From Naasia aerilata (GTDB taxonomy: Bacteria > Actinomycetota > Actinomycetes > Actinomycetales > Microbacteriaceae): a stretch of 64,000 nt of DNA. Under the pieces are notes generated by a model that was not told where the DNA came from, ran no database searches, and saw nothing but the letters and a program-made list of their open reading frames with translations. The stretch is from contig NZ_AP027731.1 in the NCBI RefSeq assembly GCF_030296595.1, forward strand, positions 2,046,001 through 2,110,000, written 5' to 3'. The position numbers and the translations under genes were made by a program. Positions 1 to 10,146 of the stretch are shown in pieces. Within the stretch, counting starts at the first letter, position 1; each line of letters starts with the position of its first letter.

Positions 1-257
1 TCCTACCCGGCGGCGCTCGCCGCGTATCCGGCCCACCTCCCGCTCAAGCTCTTCGTCGCGAGCGGCGACTCCGAGCCCGCGGGTCCGGGCCGGGACGGGC
101 GCGCGCTCAGCCTCACGGACGAGGGCCGGGCGCTCGCCGAAGCGGCGGCGACGACTCCGGGGATCGAGGTCGAGCACCGCGTCTTCGCCGGAGGCCACGA
201 CTGGGGGTGTGGCGCCAGGCCCTCGCCGCCGGCCTCGCCTGGCTCGCCTCCCGCTGA
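1..257 (+). CDS. Esterase-like alpha/beta hydrolase, C-terminal part (frame break)
   Basis: Only about the last 85 codons are inside the window, read from base 1. The peptide contains GGHDW near its end; after correction it continues WRQALAAGLAWLASR to the TGA at 255-257. GGHDWxxWR is the catalytic-histidine block of the putative-esterase (enterochelin-esterase-like) branch of the alpha/beta hydrolases, so ester hydrolysis is likely; the substrate is unknown. The frame breaks at the G run 203-207: with one more G the family C-terminus is read in full, without it the reading runs past 300 into a palindrome. The palindrome at 258-317 starts on the base after the stop codon. Confidence 0.6.
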   Translation, partial: LPGGARRVSGPPPAQALRRERRLRARGSGPGRARAQPHGRGPGARRSGGDDSGDRGRAPRLRRRPRLGVWRQALAAGLAWLASR

Positions 258-317
258 CCGCATCAATTCGGACAAATCGCATCGGTCTCCGGTTGCGGTT
301 TGTCCGAAGTGATGCGG
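258..317. repeat. Intergenic palindrome, CCGCATCA family, copy 1
   Basis: Two 24-base arms (258-281 and 294-317) match as inverted repeats at 22 of 24 positions around a 12-base loop. The arm begins CCGCATCAATTCGGAC. It directly follows the esterase stop codon. A second copy of the same design lies at 31008-31066. A terminator or mRNA 3' end hairpin is a reasonable guess, but there is no U-tract. Confidence 0.8.
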
Positions 318-352
318 AGAGCCGCCGTCGGCCGCGGTGGAAGGATGGGGAC

Positions 353-1348
353 ATGGCATCGCTCCCCGTCGGCTACGCGGCGATGCTCGAGCAGTTCGCA
401 CCCGCCGAGGCCGTCGCGCTCGCCGCCTACGCCGAGAGCCGCGGCTTCACCGGGGTCAGCGCCTCCGATCACTTCCAGCCGTGGGTGCCGGCGCAGGGGC
501 AGAGCTCCTTCGTGTGGAGCGTGCTGACCGCCGCCGCGGAGCGCACGACGGGCGACGTCGGGACCGCGGTGACCGCGCCCACCTTCCGCTGGCATCCGGC
601 GGTCGTGGCTCAGGCGTCCGCCACCCTCGCCGCCATGTACCCGGGGCGGCACTGGCTCGGCATCGGCTCCGGCGAGGCGCTCAACGAGCACGTCGTCGGG
701 CAGTACTGGCCGGAGGCCCCCGAGCGCATCAACCGCATGTTCGAGGCCGTCGAGCTGATCTCGAAGCTCTTCCACGGCTCGCGGGCCGGCCGTGACGTCA
801 AGCATTCCGGCACCTACTTCCGGATGGAGTCCACCCGGCTGTGGACCATGCCCGAGGTGCCGCCGCCCATCCTCGTCGCGACCGCAGGCCCGGTGACGGC
901 CCGCAGAGCCGGGCGCTTCGCCGACGGTCTGGTCACGGTCGGCGCTCCCGTGGAGAAGGTGGCGAGCCTCTTCGGGCGGGTCGAGGACGGCGCGCGCGAG
1001 GCCGGGCGGCCCGCACCCGCGAAGGTCCTGCAGCTGCACCTGTCCTGGGCGCCGACCGACGAGGAGGCCCTCGCGGCCGCGCTCACCGAGTGGCCGAACG
1101 GCGGGATGCGGTTCCCGCGCAGCGACATCCGCTCGCCCTACGAGTTCGAGCAGCTCGCGAAGCTCGTCCGCCCCGAGGACTTCGAGGGACGCGTGCTCAT
1201 CTCCGCGGATCCGGACGTGCACCGCGCCGCGATCCAGCGCTACGCGGACCTCGGCGCCGACCGGATCTACCTGCACAACGTGGGCCGCAACCAGCGCGAG
1301 TGGATCGACGTGTTCGCGCGCGACGTGCTCCCGAAGCTGGTGCGCTGA
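353..1348 (+). CDS. F420-dependent LLM oxidoreductase, glucose-6-phosphate dehydrogenase-like family
   Basis: 331 residues, the normal length for this TIM-barrel (luciferase-like) family. The ATG at 353 is preceded by a purine-rich AAGGATGGGG. The N-terminal third follows Fgd closely: SDHFQPW (Asp, His and Trp that hold or act on F420 in Fgd) and [10 protein letters not shown] (the catalytic Glu region). The lysines that bind the glucose-6-phosphate phosphate in Fgd are not obvious, so the substrate is probably different. It resembles the 'F420 G6PDH family' (TIGR03557) oxidoreductases of unknown substrate. Its stop overlaps the cofE start by one base, so the two are translationally coupled. 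Confidence 0.85.
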   Translation: MASLPVGYAAMLEQFAPAEAVALAAYAESRGFTGVSASDHFQPWVPAQGQSSFVWSVLTAAAERTTGDVGTAVTAPTFRWHPAVVAQASATLAAMYPGRHWLGIGSGEALNEHVVGQYWPEAPERINRMFEAVELISKLFHGSRAGRDVKHSGTYFRMESTRLWTMPEVPPPILVATAGPVTARRAGRFADGLVTVGAPVEKVASLFGRVEDGAREAGRPAPAKVLQLHLSWAPTDEEALAAALTEWPNGGMRFPRSDIRSPYEFEQLAKLVRPEDFEGRVLISADPDVHRAAIQRYADLGADRIYLHNVGRNQREWIDVFARDVLPKLVR

Positions 1349-2139
1349 TGGCCGGGTACTCCGTCTGGGCGGTCGAGGGGATCCCCGAGATCGTCGACGG
1401 CGAGGACCTGCCGGCGCTGCTCCTCGCCGCGATCCCGGATGCCGAGGACGGCGACATCCTCGTCGTGAGCAGCAAGATCGTGTCCAAGGCGGAGGGCCGG
1501 ATGATCGCCGCGGCGGACCGCGAGCAGGCGATCACCGATGAGACGGTGCGCGTCGTCGCGACCCGGCGGTCGTCGGTGGGCAGGACGCGCATCGTGGAGA
1601 ACAGGCTGGGCATCGTGCAGGCGGCCGCCGGAGTGGACTCCAGCAACGTCCCGGAGGGGCACGTGCTGCTGCTGCCCGTCGACCCGGACGGCTCCGCTCG
1701 CCGGATCGCCGCCGCCTTCCGGGAGCGCGGTGCCCGCGTCGGCGTGGTCGTCACGGACACCCTCGGCCGGCCCTGGCGCACCGGCCAGACCGACGCAGCC
1801 ATCGGCGCCGCCGGGGTCCAGGTCCTCGCCGACCTCCGCGGGACCCACGACGCCCACGGCCGCCGGCTCGACGTGACGCTGCCCGCGGTCGGCGACGAGC
1901 TCGCGGCCGCCGCCGACCTCGTGAAGGGCAAGGCGGCGTCGCTTCCGGTCGCCGTGGTCCGCGGGCTCGGCCACCTCGTCGCGGAGCTCGACGCGCCGGG
2001 CGCCCGCCTCCTCGTGCGGGCCGCCGAGCAGGACATGTTCCGGCTCGGCAGCGACGAGGCGTACGACGAGGGCTACCACGACGGCTTCGATGCCGGCGTC
2101 CGCGAGGCGGGCGGCGGCGACCGCGACGACGAGACCTGA
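1348..2139 (+). CDS. cofE: Coenzyme F420-0:L-glutamate ligase (CofE)
   Basis: 263 residues, matching stand-alone CofE or the N-terminal half of FbiB. CofE adds gamma-linked glutamates to F420-0 using GTP. Family blocks are visible: [11 protein letters not shown] near residue 45, [19 protein letters not shown] near 135-155 and VVRGLGH near 210. The C-terminal nitroreductase-like domain of mycobacterial FbiB is absent. ATG at 1348 shares its A with the upstream TGA. No other F420 biosynthesis gene (cofC, cofD, cofG/H) is in the window, whereas the proposed F420-0 importer lies at 4500-7394. This favours salvage of the side-chain-free cofactor followed by polyglutamylation. Confidence 0.9.
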   Translation: MAGYSVWAVEGIPEIVDGEDLPALLLAAIPDAEDGDILVVSSKIVSKAEGRMIAAADREQAITDETVRVVATRRSSVGRTRIVENRLGIVQAAAGVDSSNVPEGHVLLLPVDPDGSARRIAAAFRERGARVGVVVTDTLGRPWRTGQTDAAIGAAGVQVLADLRGTHDAHGRRLDVTLPAVGDELAAAADLVKGKAASLPVAVVRGLGHLVAELDAPGARLLVRAAEQDMFRLGSDEAYDEGYHDGFDAGVREAGGGDRDDET

Positions 2140-2162
2140 TCCGAACCACGAGAGGACCCCGC

Positions 2163-3184
2163 ATGCTCCCCTGAAGCTCGGCTACAAGGCATCCGCTGAG
2201 CAGTTCGGCCCCCGCGACCTCGTCGAGTTCGCCGTGGAGGCCGAGGCGCACGGCTTCGAGAGCGCCACCGTGAGCGACCACTTCCAGCCCTGGCGGCACG
2301 CCGGCGGCCACGCGCCGTTCGCGCTCGCCTGGATGACCGCGGTCGGCGAGCGGACGACGTCGCTGCAGCTCGGCACGAGCGTGCTGACGCCGACGTTCCG
2401 GTACAACCCGGCGGTGATCGCACAGGCGTTCGCGACGCTCGGGGTGCTCTACCCGGGCCGCATCTTCCTCGGCGTCGGCACCGGCGAGGCCCTCAACGAG
2501 ATCGCGACCGGCTTCCGCGGCGCCGGCGACCAGGACTGGCCCGAGTTCAAGGAGCGCTTCGCGCGCCTCCGCGAGTCCATCCGGCTCATCCGCGAGCTGT
2601 GGGCGGGCGACCGGGTGAACTTCGCGGGCGAGTACTACAGCACCCACGACGCGAGCATCTACGACCGGCCGGAGGGCGGCGTCCCGGTCTACATCGCGGC
2701 AGGCGGACCGGTCGTCGCCAAGTACGCGGGACGTGCCGGCGACGGATTCATCTGCACCTCGGGCAAGGGCGAGGAGCTCTACGTCGACAAGCTGCTCCCC
2801 GCGGTGGCGGAGGGTGCGGCGGCGGCCGGCCGCGACGCCGACCAGCTCGACCGGATGATCGAGATCAAGCTCAGCTACGACACGGACGCCGACGCGGCCC
2901 TCGAGAACACGCGGTTCTGGTCGCCGCTGTCGCTCTCGCCCGAGCAGAAGCACTCGATCACCGACCCGGTGGAGATGGAGAAGGCCGCGGACGCCCTCCC
3001 CATCGAGCAGATCGCGTCGCGCTGGATCGTGGGCAGCGACCCTGACGAGGTCGCCGAGCGCATCGGGACGTACATCGGCTGGGGCTTCAACCACCTCGTC
3101 TTCCACGCCCCGGGCGACGACCAGCGCCGCTTCCAGGAGCTGTTCGAGCGCGACCTCGCGCCCCGCCTTCGCGCCCTCGCCTGA
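2163..3184 (+). CDS. fgd: F420-dependent glucose-6-phosphate dehydrogenase (frame break at codon 3)
   Basis: Oxidises glucose-6-phosphate to 6-phosphogluconolactone while reducing F420, and so supplies F420H2. The sequence is very close to mycobacterial FGD1 from [12 protein letters not shown] onward. Conserved features include SDHFQPW (Asp39, His40, Trp44 of FGD1), [10 protein letters not shown] (Glu109), the phosphate-binding lysines in TSGKGEELY and EQKHSITDP, and the Arg in IASRWIV. The ATG at 2163 runs into TGA after three codons; one more C in the run 2168-2171 gives M-L-P-L-K-L-G and joins the frames. It lies 23 bases after cofE and probably belongs to the same operon. About 340 residues. 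Confidence 0.9.
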
Positions 3185-3256
3185 GGGCTCTGACGCACCG
3201 GCATGCCGGGGAACGGGGGAGCGGTCAAGGCCCCGCGGCGGCGAATGGGGTCTGCC

Positions 3257-3262
3257 TACGCT
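3257..3262 (+). promoter_or_regulatory. Putative -10 hexamer of the P450 gene (leaderless)
   Basis: TACGCT lies 8 bases upstream of the ATG at 3271, so transcription would start at or next to the start codon. No convincing -35 was seen. The same arrangement recurs at many genes in the window. Confidence 0.45.
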
Positions 3263-3270
3263 GAGGTGCC

Positions 3271-4499
3271 ATGATCCCGACCCTGAGCACGCCCGACAGC
3301 TCCCTCGCCTTCGTCGCGGACGGCTACGGCTACATCAGCAGGACGTGCGACCGGCTGGGCTCGGACGCGTTCCGCACGCGAATCCTCGGCATGCCGGTGA
3401 CCATGATGCGCGGGGGAGACGCGGCGCGCGTGTTCTACGAGGGCGGCCGGTTCAACCGGCACCTGTCCATGCCGCCGTCGGTGTCGCATCTCCTGCAGGA
3501 CCTCGGCAGCGTCCAGACGCTCGAGGACGACTCGCACCGGCACAGGAAGGCCGGGTTCCTCGAGCTGCTGTTCGACGGCGGGGATGCGCGGCTCGGTGAG
3601 CTGTTCGAGGAGGAGCTGGGCGCCGCCGTCGAGCGCTGGCGCGGAGGACCGCCCGTCGTGCTCCACGACGAGCTCGGACCGCTGCTCGCGCGAGCCGTCT
3701 TCCGCTGGGCGGGCATCCCGACCCTGGCTCCTGCCGAGTTCCGGGCGCGCGCCGGCGAGCTCTCGGCGATGGTGGAGCGAGCCGGCTCCTTCGGCCCGCT
3801 GAACTGGCTGGCGCGGGCTCGCCGGCACCGCACCGAGCGCTGGGCGGCCGGTCTGGTCGTGGCCATCCGCGACGGGCGGGTCGTTCCCCGCGCGGGCTCG
3901 CCGCTCGACGCCATCGCCCGCTGGACCGGGGACGACGGGCTCCCGCTGTCGGAGGACGTCGCCGCCGTCGAGCTGCTCAACCTCCTCCGCCCGACCGTCG
4001 CCGTGGTCCGCTTCGTGGAGTTCGCCGCGCTCGCGCTGGCGTCCCGCCCCGCCGCGCGCTCCCGGCTGGCGGCCGGCGACGAGGAGGCCCTCGCGGGCTT
4101 CGCGAACGAGGTCCGGCGGCGCACGCCCTTCTTCCCCGTCATCGCAGGGCGCGTCCGGCGCCCGTTCCGGTGGAGCGACCACGACTTCGCGCCGGGAGAC
4201 TGGGTGATGCTCGACATCTACGGCACCAACCACGACGCGCGCCTTTGGGCACAGCCGCAGCGGTTCCGCCCGGAGCGCTACGCGACCGAGGACGCTCGGC
4301 ACATCGTCGCCCAGGGCTCGGGCGACTACCTGGACGACCACCGCTGTCCGGGCGAGCCGGCGACGAATCAGCTGATCGCCGCGGCGCTGCGAGTCCTGGC
4401 GCGGACCCCGTGGCGTCTGGAGCCCGGGCAGGATCTGGGCGTCACCTACAGCCGGATGCCCGCGAAGGTCCGCAGCGGGCTGCGGATCCGCTTCGCGGG

Positions 4500-4503
<4 letters not shown>
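3271..4503 (+). CDS. Cytochrome P450 of the CYP152 peroxygenase family
   Basis: 410 residues. The heme-ligand loop is HRCPGEP with Cys359. The I-helix carries LLRPTVA (Arg240-Pro241), the Arg-Pro pair that binds a fatty-acid carboxylate in CYP152 enzymes and replaces the usual acid/Thr pair. YGTNHDARLW and FRPERY also match that family. CYP152 enzymes use H2O2 directly, without a reductase, to hydroxylate or decarboxylate fatty acids; the product here cannot be predicted. A TACGCT hexamer at 3257-3262, 8 bases before the ATG, suggests a leaderless transcript separate from fgd. Its TAG overlaps the convergent ABC ATPase stop within a CTAG. Confidence 0.88.
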
Positions 4504-5290
<787 letters not shown>

Positions 5291-5294
<4 letters not shown>

Positions 5295-6364
5295 GTGCGG
5301 CCCCGCCGGCGGATGAGCAGCAGCGCGAACACGGGCGCCCCGAGGATGGCGGTGACGACGCCGACCGGCAGCTCGCGCGGCGCGAAGAGGTCGCGTGCGG
5401 CGGTGTCCGCCCAGACGAGGAAGATCGCGCCGGCCAGGGCGGAGAGAGGCAGCAGCCGGCGGTGCCCGGGGCCGGTCAGGAGCCGGACCGCGTGGGGGAG
5501 GACCAGGCCGACGAAGCCGATCGAGCCGCTCACCGACACCATCGCGCCGGTGAGGAGGGCGGTCGCGCCGAGCAGGACCCAGCGCACGGCGTCGACCGGG
5601 ACGCCGAGGGCCGCCGCCGAGGTGTCGCCGAACGCGAAGGCGTCGAGGATGCGCGCCACGAGCATGAGCGGGATGCCGATGATGGCGATCGCGCCCACGG
5701 TGATGGCCACCGCCTCCCAGCGAGCGCTCGCGAGCGAGCCGAGGAGCCAGCCGAGGATCTCCCGGTAGGAGTCGCCGGTCGCCGTCCAGAAGATGACCAG
5801 GCTCGTGATCGCCCCCGCGAGCGAGGAGACCGCGACGCCGGCGAGTACCGTGCGCGCGGGCGTGAGCGCCCCGGCGGCGCGCGCGAGGGCCAGAGTGGCG
5901 ACCAGGGCGGCCATGGCGCCCCCGAAGGCGGCGACGGGCAGGAGCAGGCCGGCACCGAGCAGCACGACCGCCACGGCGCCCAGTGAGGCGCCCGAGGAGA
6001 GGCCGAGGAGGTACGGATCCGCGAGCGCGTTGCGGGTGAGCGCCTGCATCACGGCGCCGCTCAGGGCAAGACCGGCGCCGACGGCGGCGGCGGTGAGGAT
6101 GCGCGGGAGCCGCAGCTGCCACACGATGCCGTCGCGGAGGGGCGTCAGCGGGGACGCACCGATCCCGAGGTGCGACGCGATCGAGCGCCACACCTCGTCC
6201 ACCCGGATGGAGGCGGGACCGATGGTGACGGCCACCGCGATGGAGACGACCAGCAGGACCGCGAGCACACCCCCGACGCTCACCGCCGTGATCCGGGAGG
6301 CCCGAACCAGATCACGGAGATTCGCGCCGGGGACCGCCGTGACTGTGCGATCCGGGGCGGTCAT
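5291..6364 (-). CDS. ABC transporter permease (FecCD type), proposed F420-0 importer
   Basis: 357 residues with about nine or ten hydrophobic segments. Blocks typical of BtuC/FecCD permeases are present: RLPRILTAAAVGAGLALSGA, NALADPYLLGLSSGASLGA, GFVGLVLPHAVR and ELPVGVVTAILGAPVFALLL. It forms the membrane channel of the importer, probably as a homodimer. ATG at 6364 overlaps the stop of the binding-protein gene (ATGA), and its own stop overlaps the ATPase start. No frame break was seen. The TIGR03869 subfamily assignment was not tested and rests on context. Confidence 0.85.
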
Positions 6365-7394
6365 GGTCGGAATCTCCGTGATCTTGTCGGGGTGCGGGCG
6401 TCAGCCGGCGAGGGGAGGGCGGCGAGCTGGTCGGCGAGATCGACCGCCGCGTCGGCGCTGCGGACCCCGCCTCGCTCGCGGCGAACGGGACGACCAGGTA
6501 GCTCTTGTTCTTCACGGCGGTCAGGTTCGCGGTCACCGGGTCGCCCGCGAGCTGGTCCATCTTCTTCTGCGCGGAGTTCCAGGACGCGTCGACGAGGACG
6601 ATCACGTCCGGGTCCGCCGCGACCACGGACTCCCAGCTGTACGGCGTCCAGGTGTCCTGCACGTCGCCCGCGATGTTGGTGAGCCCGATGGTGTCGAGCA
6701 GGAGCTCGGGGTTGCCGATTCCCGCGCCGACGTACGGGGTGGCCGAGCCGGACGAGTACCAGAGCGCGGTCAGGCCGCGGTCGTCGGGCGTGATCGCCTT
6801 CACCTCCGCCTGCTGGTCGCGCACGAGGGCGGCCGCGGCGTCGGGGACCCGGAAGATGTCGCCGACCTCGGTGATCTCCGCGTACACGTCGTCCCAGGAC
6901 AGCTTCTTCGGCTGGTATTCGGGCTCCTTGCAGGCGGCGGGCGAGACGTAGCTCGCGATGCCGAGCGAGGCCAGCTCGTCGCGCGCCCCGGCCCCCTCGG
7001 CGGTGAGGTTGGACTCCCAGCCGGCGTACACGAGGTCGGGCTCCAGCCCGAGGACGGTCTCCTCCGAGGGCACCTGGTCGGCGATCGAGGTCAGCGAGGC
7101 ACCCGCCTTGGCGAGGTCGTCGGGGAGGGGGCCATCCTGGAAGGCCGTGGCGACGATGCGGTCGCCGAGGCCGAGGGCCAGCAGCATCTCGGTCGAGGTC
7201 GACTTGATGGTGACCACCCGCTGCGGCGCGGCATCGAAGGTGACGGAGGTGCCGCAGTTGTCGACGGTCACCGCTTCCGCGGTAGCGCTGGGGGACGCCG
7301 ACGGAGCGCTGCCCGAGGCGGGCGTCGCCGCGCAGCCGGCGAGGAGGGCGGCTCCGGCGAGAGGCACGAGGAACAGGAAACTGCGGATCGGCAT
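6361..7394 (-). CDS. Substrate-binding lipoprotein, proposed F420-0 importer (frame break)
   Basis: About 344 residues. It starts MPIRSFLFLVPLAGAALLAG followed by the lipobox Cys, giving a lipoprotein signal peptide, then a Ser/Ala linker and a cobalamin/iron-type periplasmic-binding fold (QRVVTIKSTSTEMLLALGLG near residues 60-80). It should capture the ligand outside the membrane and deliver it to the permease. In the raw frame the C-terminus runs into a proline/arginine-rich tail. One more C in 6465-6468 (plus strand) gives AGVRSADAAVDLADQLAALP and a TGA that overlaps the permease ATG. It is divergent from the pyrimidine cluster. Confidence 0.82.
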
Positions 7395-7723
7395 GAGGCT
7401 CCAGAGTCTGGTGGTCGGCGCGCGACGGCGCGGCAGGACCAGCCGGCTCACAGCTCGAACCGACGCACCGGACCAGAGCAGGCCCGGGGTCACCACCAGC
7501 CTACCTTTCGCTGCACCGGCCGGAACGTGCCGGCCGACCACCCGGACGACGTCGGCGCGGCGGCGACATGGCATCGATTCCGCACGGAATGTGGCGGCGG
7601 CTGCCGTGGAGGTTTTACGCTCGCGTCACGCGGCGTAACGAGCGAGAAACGTTGACGCCACATAGTGACAATCGGCCCGCATCGTCAAGCCGATCCGGGT
7701 CAGCGCCGACCGAGAGGAACTCC
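7395..7723. other. Divergent intergenic region between importer and pyrimidine cluster
   Basis: This 329-base gap separates the minus-strand importer operon from the plus-strand pyrimidine cluster. It holds a GlnR-like set of half sites at 7614-7650 and a Shine-Dalgarno-like GAGAGGAA just before the ATG at 7724. No additional gene was recognised; an open reading extending upstream of 7724 lacks family similarity. Confidence 0.6.
7614..7650 (+). promoter_or_regulatory. GlnR-like nitrogen-control box (candidate)
   Basis: Four half sites occur in a row: TTTAC (7614-7618), six bases, GTCAC (7625-7629), five bases, GTAAC (7635-7639), six bases, GAAAC (7646-7650). The last pair fits the actinobacterial GlnR pattern GTnAC-n6-GAAAC exactly. 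It lies about 75 bases before a gene cluster that releases ammonia from pyrimidines, where nitrogen control would make sense. Whether this organism has GlnR is unknown. Confidence 0.4.
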
Positions 7724-8572
7724 ATGACCGTCGTCAGAGCTGCCATCACCCAGACCACCTGGACAGGCGACAAGGAGTCGATGATCGCGAAGCACGAGGG
7801 CTTCGCGCGGCAGGCGGCGGAGCAGGGTGCGCAGATCATCTGCTTCCAGGAGCTCTTCTACGGCCCGTACTTCGGCATCACCGAGGACGCGAAGTACTAC
7901 GCGTACGCCGAGCCGGCCGACGGCCCCACCGTGCAGCGCTTCGTCGCGCTCGCGACGGAGCTGAACATGGTCATGGTCCTGCCCATCTACGAGGAGGACC
8001 AGCCGGGCGTCTACTACAACACCGCGGTTGTCGTGGACAGCGACGGGACGATCCTCGGCAAGTACCGCAAGCACCACATCCCGCATCTCGAGAAGTTCTG
8101 GGAGAAGTTCTACTTCCGTCCCGGCAACCTCGGCTACCCGGTGTTCAAGACCGCCGTCGGGCCGGTCGGCGTGTACATCTGCTACGACCGGCACTTCCCG
8201 GAGGGCTGGCGCGAGCTGGGCTTGAATGGCGCCCAGATCGTCTTCAACCCCAACGCGACCAAGCCCGGCCTGTCCAACCGCCTGTGGGAGATCGAGCAGC
8301 CCGCCGCGGCAGCCGCGAACGGCTACTTCGTGGCGGCGCCCAACCGCGTCGGCAAGGAGGACAACGAGTACGGCGACGCTGCCGTGACGTTCTACGGCAC
8401 GAGCCAGTTCGTGGATCCCCGCGGCAACTACGTGGGCGAGCTCGGAAGCGGTGAGCACGAGGAGGTCCTCGTGCGCGACCTCGACCTGGGCATGATCCGC
8501 GAGGTGCGCGACCAGTGGCAGTTCTACCGCGACCGCCGCCCCGACTCCTACGCCGCCATCACCGCCCCCTGA
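7724..8572 (+). CDS. Beta-ureidopropionase / N-carbamoyl-beta-alanine amidohydrolase (nitrilase superfamily)
   Basis: 282 residues. The nitrilase-superfamily triad is visible: Glu43 in CFQELFYGP, Lys116 in KYRKHHIP and Cys153 in YICYDRHFPE. The FYFRPGNLGYPVF and NPNATKPGLS blocks match the beta-ureidopropionase branch, which splits N-carbamoyl-beta-alanine to beta-alanine, CO2 and ammonia, the last ring-degradation step of reductive pyrimidine catabolism. The ATG at 7724 is preceded by GAGAGGAA; upstream in-frame ATGs at 7568 lack family similarity. It is followed 25 bases later by the dihydropyrimidinase that makes its substrate. N-carbamoylputrescine amidase is a less likely alternative. 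Confidence 0.88.
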   Translation: MTVVRAAITQTTWTGDKESMIAKHEGFARQAAEQGAQIICFQELFYGPYFGITEDAKYYAYAEPADGPTVQRFVALATELNMVMVLPIYEEDQPGVYYNTAVVVDSDGTILGKYRKHHIPHLEKFWEKFYFRPGNLGYPVFKTAVGPVGVYICYDRHFPEGWRELGLNGAQIVFNPNATKPGLSNRLWEIEQPAAAAANGYFVAAPNRVGKEDNEYGDAAVTFYGTSQFVDPRGNYVGELGSGEHEEVLVRDLDLGMIREVRDQWQFYRDRRPDSYAAITAP

Positions 8573-8597
8573 CCGCGCGCAACGGAGCACCAAAGAC

Positions 8598-10037
8598 ATG
8601 AAGACCCTCATCAAGAACGGCACCGTCGTCAACGCGACTGGGACCGCCCAGGCCGACGTGCTGATCGACGGCGAGACGATCGCCGCGGTCCTGGCGCCCG
8701 GCTCCTCGCTGCTCGGCTTCGACGTCGAGCAGAACGTCGACACCGTGATCGACGCCGCGGGGAAGTACGTCATCCCGGGCGGCGTGGACGCCCACACCCA
8801 CATGGAGATGCCGTTCGGCGGCACGAACGCGTCCGACACGTTCGAGACGGGGACGCGCGCCGCGGCCTGGGGCGGGACGACGTCGATCGTCGACTTCATC
8901 GTCCAATACCCGGACCAGAACATCCTGGAGCAGTACCAGGCCTGGCACGAGAAGGCCGCGGGCAACTGCGCGATCGACTACGGGTTCCACCAGATCCTGT
9001 CCGACGTACAGGACAGCTCGCTCACCGCGATGGACGAGCTCATCGCCGAGGGCGTGACGAGCTTCAAGCTCTTCATGGCGTACAAGGGCGTCTTCCTGTC
9101 CGACGACGGCCAGATCCTCCGGGCCTTCCAGAAGGGCGCCTCGAACGGCGCGATGATGATGATGCACGCCGAGAACGGCGCCATGATCGACGTCCTCGTG
9201 AAGCAGGCGCTCGAGGCCGGCAACACGTCGCCGTACTACCACGGGCTCACGCGGCCCTGGCAGGCGGAGGAGGAGGCCACCCACCGGGCGATCATGATCG
9301 CGAACCTCACAGGAGCGCCGCTCTACGTCGTCCACGTCTCGGCGAAGCAGGCGGTGGAGCAGATCGCGGCGGCGCGCGACCTCGGGCAGAACGTGTTCGG
9401 CGAGACGTGCCCGCAGTACCTCTACCTCTCCCTCGAGGAGCAGCTCGGCGCCTCCAGCGAGGAGTGGGGCAGCTTCGAGGGCGCGAAGTGGGTGTGCTCG
9501 ACGCCGCTGCGCTCGAAGGCCGAGGGGCACCAGCACCACATGTGGCAGAGCCTGCGGACCAACGACATCCAGATGGTGTCCACCGATCACTGCCCGTTCT
9601 GCATGAAGGGGCAGAAGGACATGGGGCTGAACGACTTCTCGAAGATCCCCAACGGGATCGGCAGCGTCGAGCACCGGATGGACCTCCTCTACCAGGGCGT
9701 CGTGGACGGCAAGATCTCCCTGCCCCGCTGGGTGGAGCTCACCTCGACCACGCCCGCCCGGATGTTCGGGATGTACGGCAAGAAGGGCGTGATCCAGCCG
9801 GGTGCGGACGGTGACGTCGTCGTCTACGACCCGAACGGCCACACGTCGATCGGCATCGGCGAGGGCAGGACCCACCACATGAACATGGACTACTCCGCGT
9901 GGGAGGGCTTCGAGATCGACGGTCACGTCGACACGGTCGTGTCCCGCGGCAGGGTCATCGTCGACGGCGGCGACTACGTCGGCTCCAAGGGGGACGGCCG
10001 CTACATCAAGCGCGGCCTGTCCCAGTACCTCATCTGA
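8598..10037 (+). CDS. hydA: Dihydropyrimidinase / D-hydantoinase
   Basis: 479 residues, an amidohydrolase-superfamily TIM barrel that opens the dihydropyrimidine (or hydantoin) ring. Binuclear-metal ligands are visible: His66 and His68 in DAHTHME, Lys157 (the carbamylated lysine) in SFKLFMAYKG, a His in VVHVSAKQA and the Asp-His of STDHCPF near residue 330. The ATG is preceded by GGAGCACC. The enzyme works between the reductive step (gene not identified with certainty) and the ureidopropionase just upstream. No frame break was seen. Confidence 0.92.
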   Translation: MKTLIKNGTVVNATGTAQADVLIDGETIAAVLAPGSSLLGFDVEQNVDTVIDAAGKYVIPGGVDAHTHMEMPFGGTNASDTFETGTRAAAWGGTTSIVDFIVQYPDQNILEQYQAWHEKAAGNCAIDYGFHQILSDVQDSSLTAMDELIAEGVTSFKLFMAYKGVFLSDDGQILRAFQKGASNGAMMMMHAENGAMIDVLVKQALEAGNTSPYYHGLTRPWQAEEEATHRAIMIANLTGAPLYVVHVSAKQAVEQIAAARDLGQNVFGETCPQYLYLSLEEQLGASSEEWGSFEGAKWVCSTPLRSKAEGHQHHMWQSLRTNDIQMVSTDHCPFCMKGQKDMGLNDFSKIPNGIGSVEHRMDLLYQGVVDGKISLPRWVELTSTTPARMFGMYGKKGVIQPGADGDVVVYDPNGHTSIGIGEGRTHHMNMDYSAWEGFEIDGHVDTVVSRGRVIVDGGDYVGSKGDGRYIKRGLSQYLI

Positions 10038-10052
10038 TGGGCCCCTCGAGAA

Positions 10053-10106
10053 GCACGTTCCGGCTCGGCTGGCGCGCTGTGCGGCGCGATCCGAGCCGCA
10101 ACGTGC
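10053..10106. repeat. Intergenic palindrome, ACGTTCCGGCTCG family, copy 1
   Basis: Arms GCACGTTCCGGCTCGG (10053-10068) and its inverse (10091-10106) match at 15 of 16 positions around a 22-base loop. It lies between hydA and the isochorismatase gene, inside an apparent operon. Related copies are at 10800-10853 and 32054-32107. Confidence 0.8.
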
Positions 10107-10146
10107 CACCCCAGCGACCACTGTCCCGCAGGGAAGGAGCACGGCC

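Noticed and set aside
2090-2162. ATG at 2090 as the start of fgd
   Set aside because: It would overlap the end of cofE and add a non-conserved Ala/Arg/Thr-rich N-terminus; a one-C correction at 2168-2171 gives the normal FGD start at 2163.
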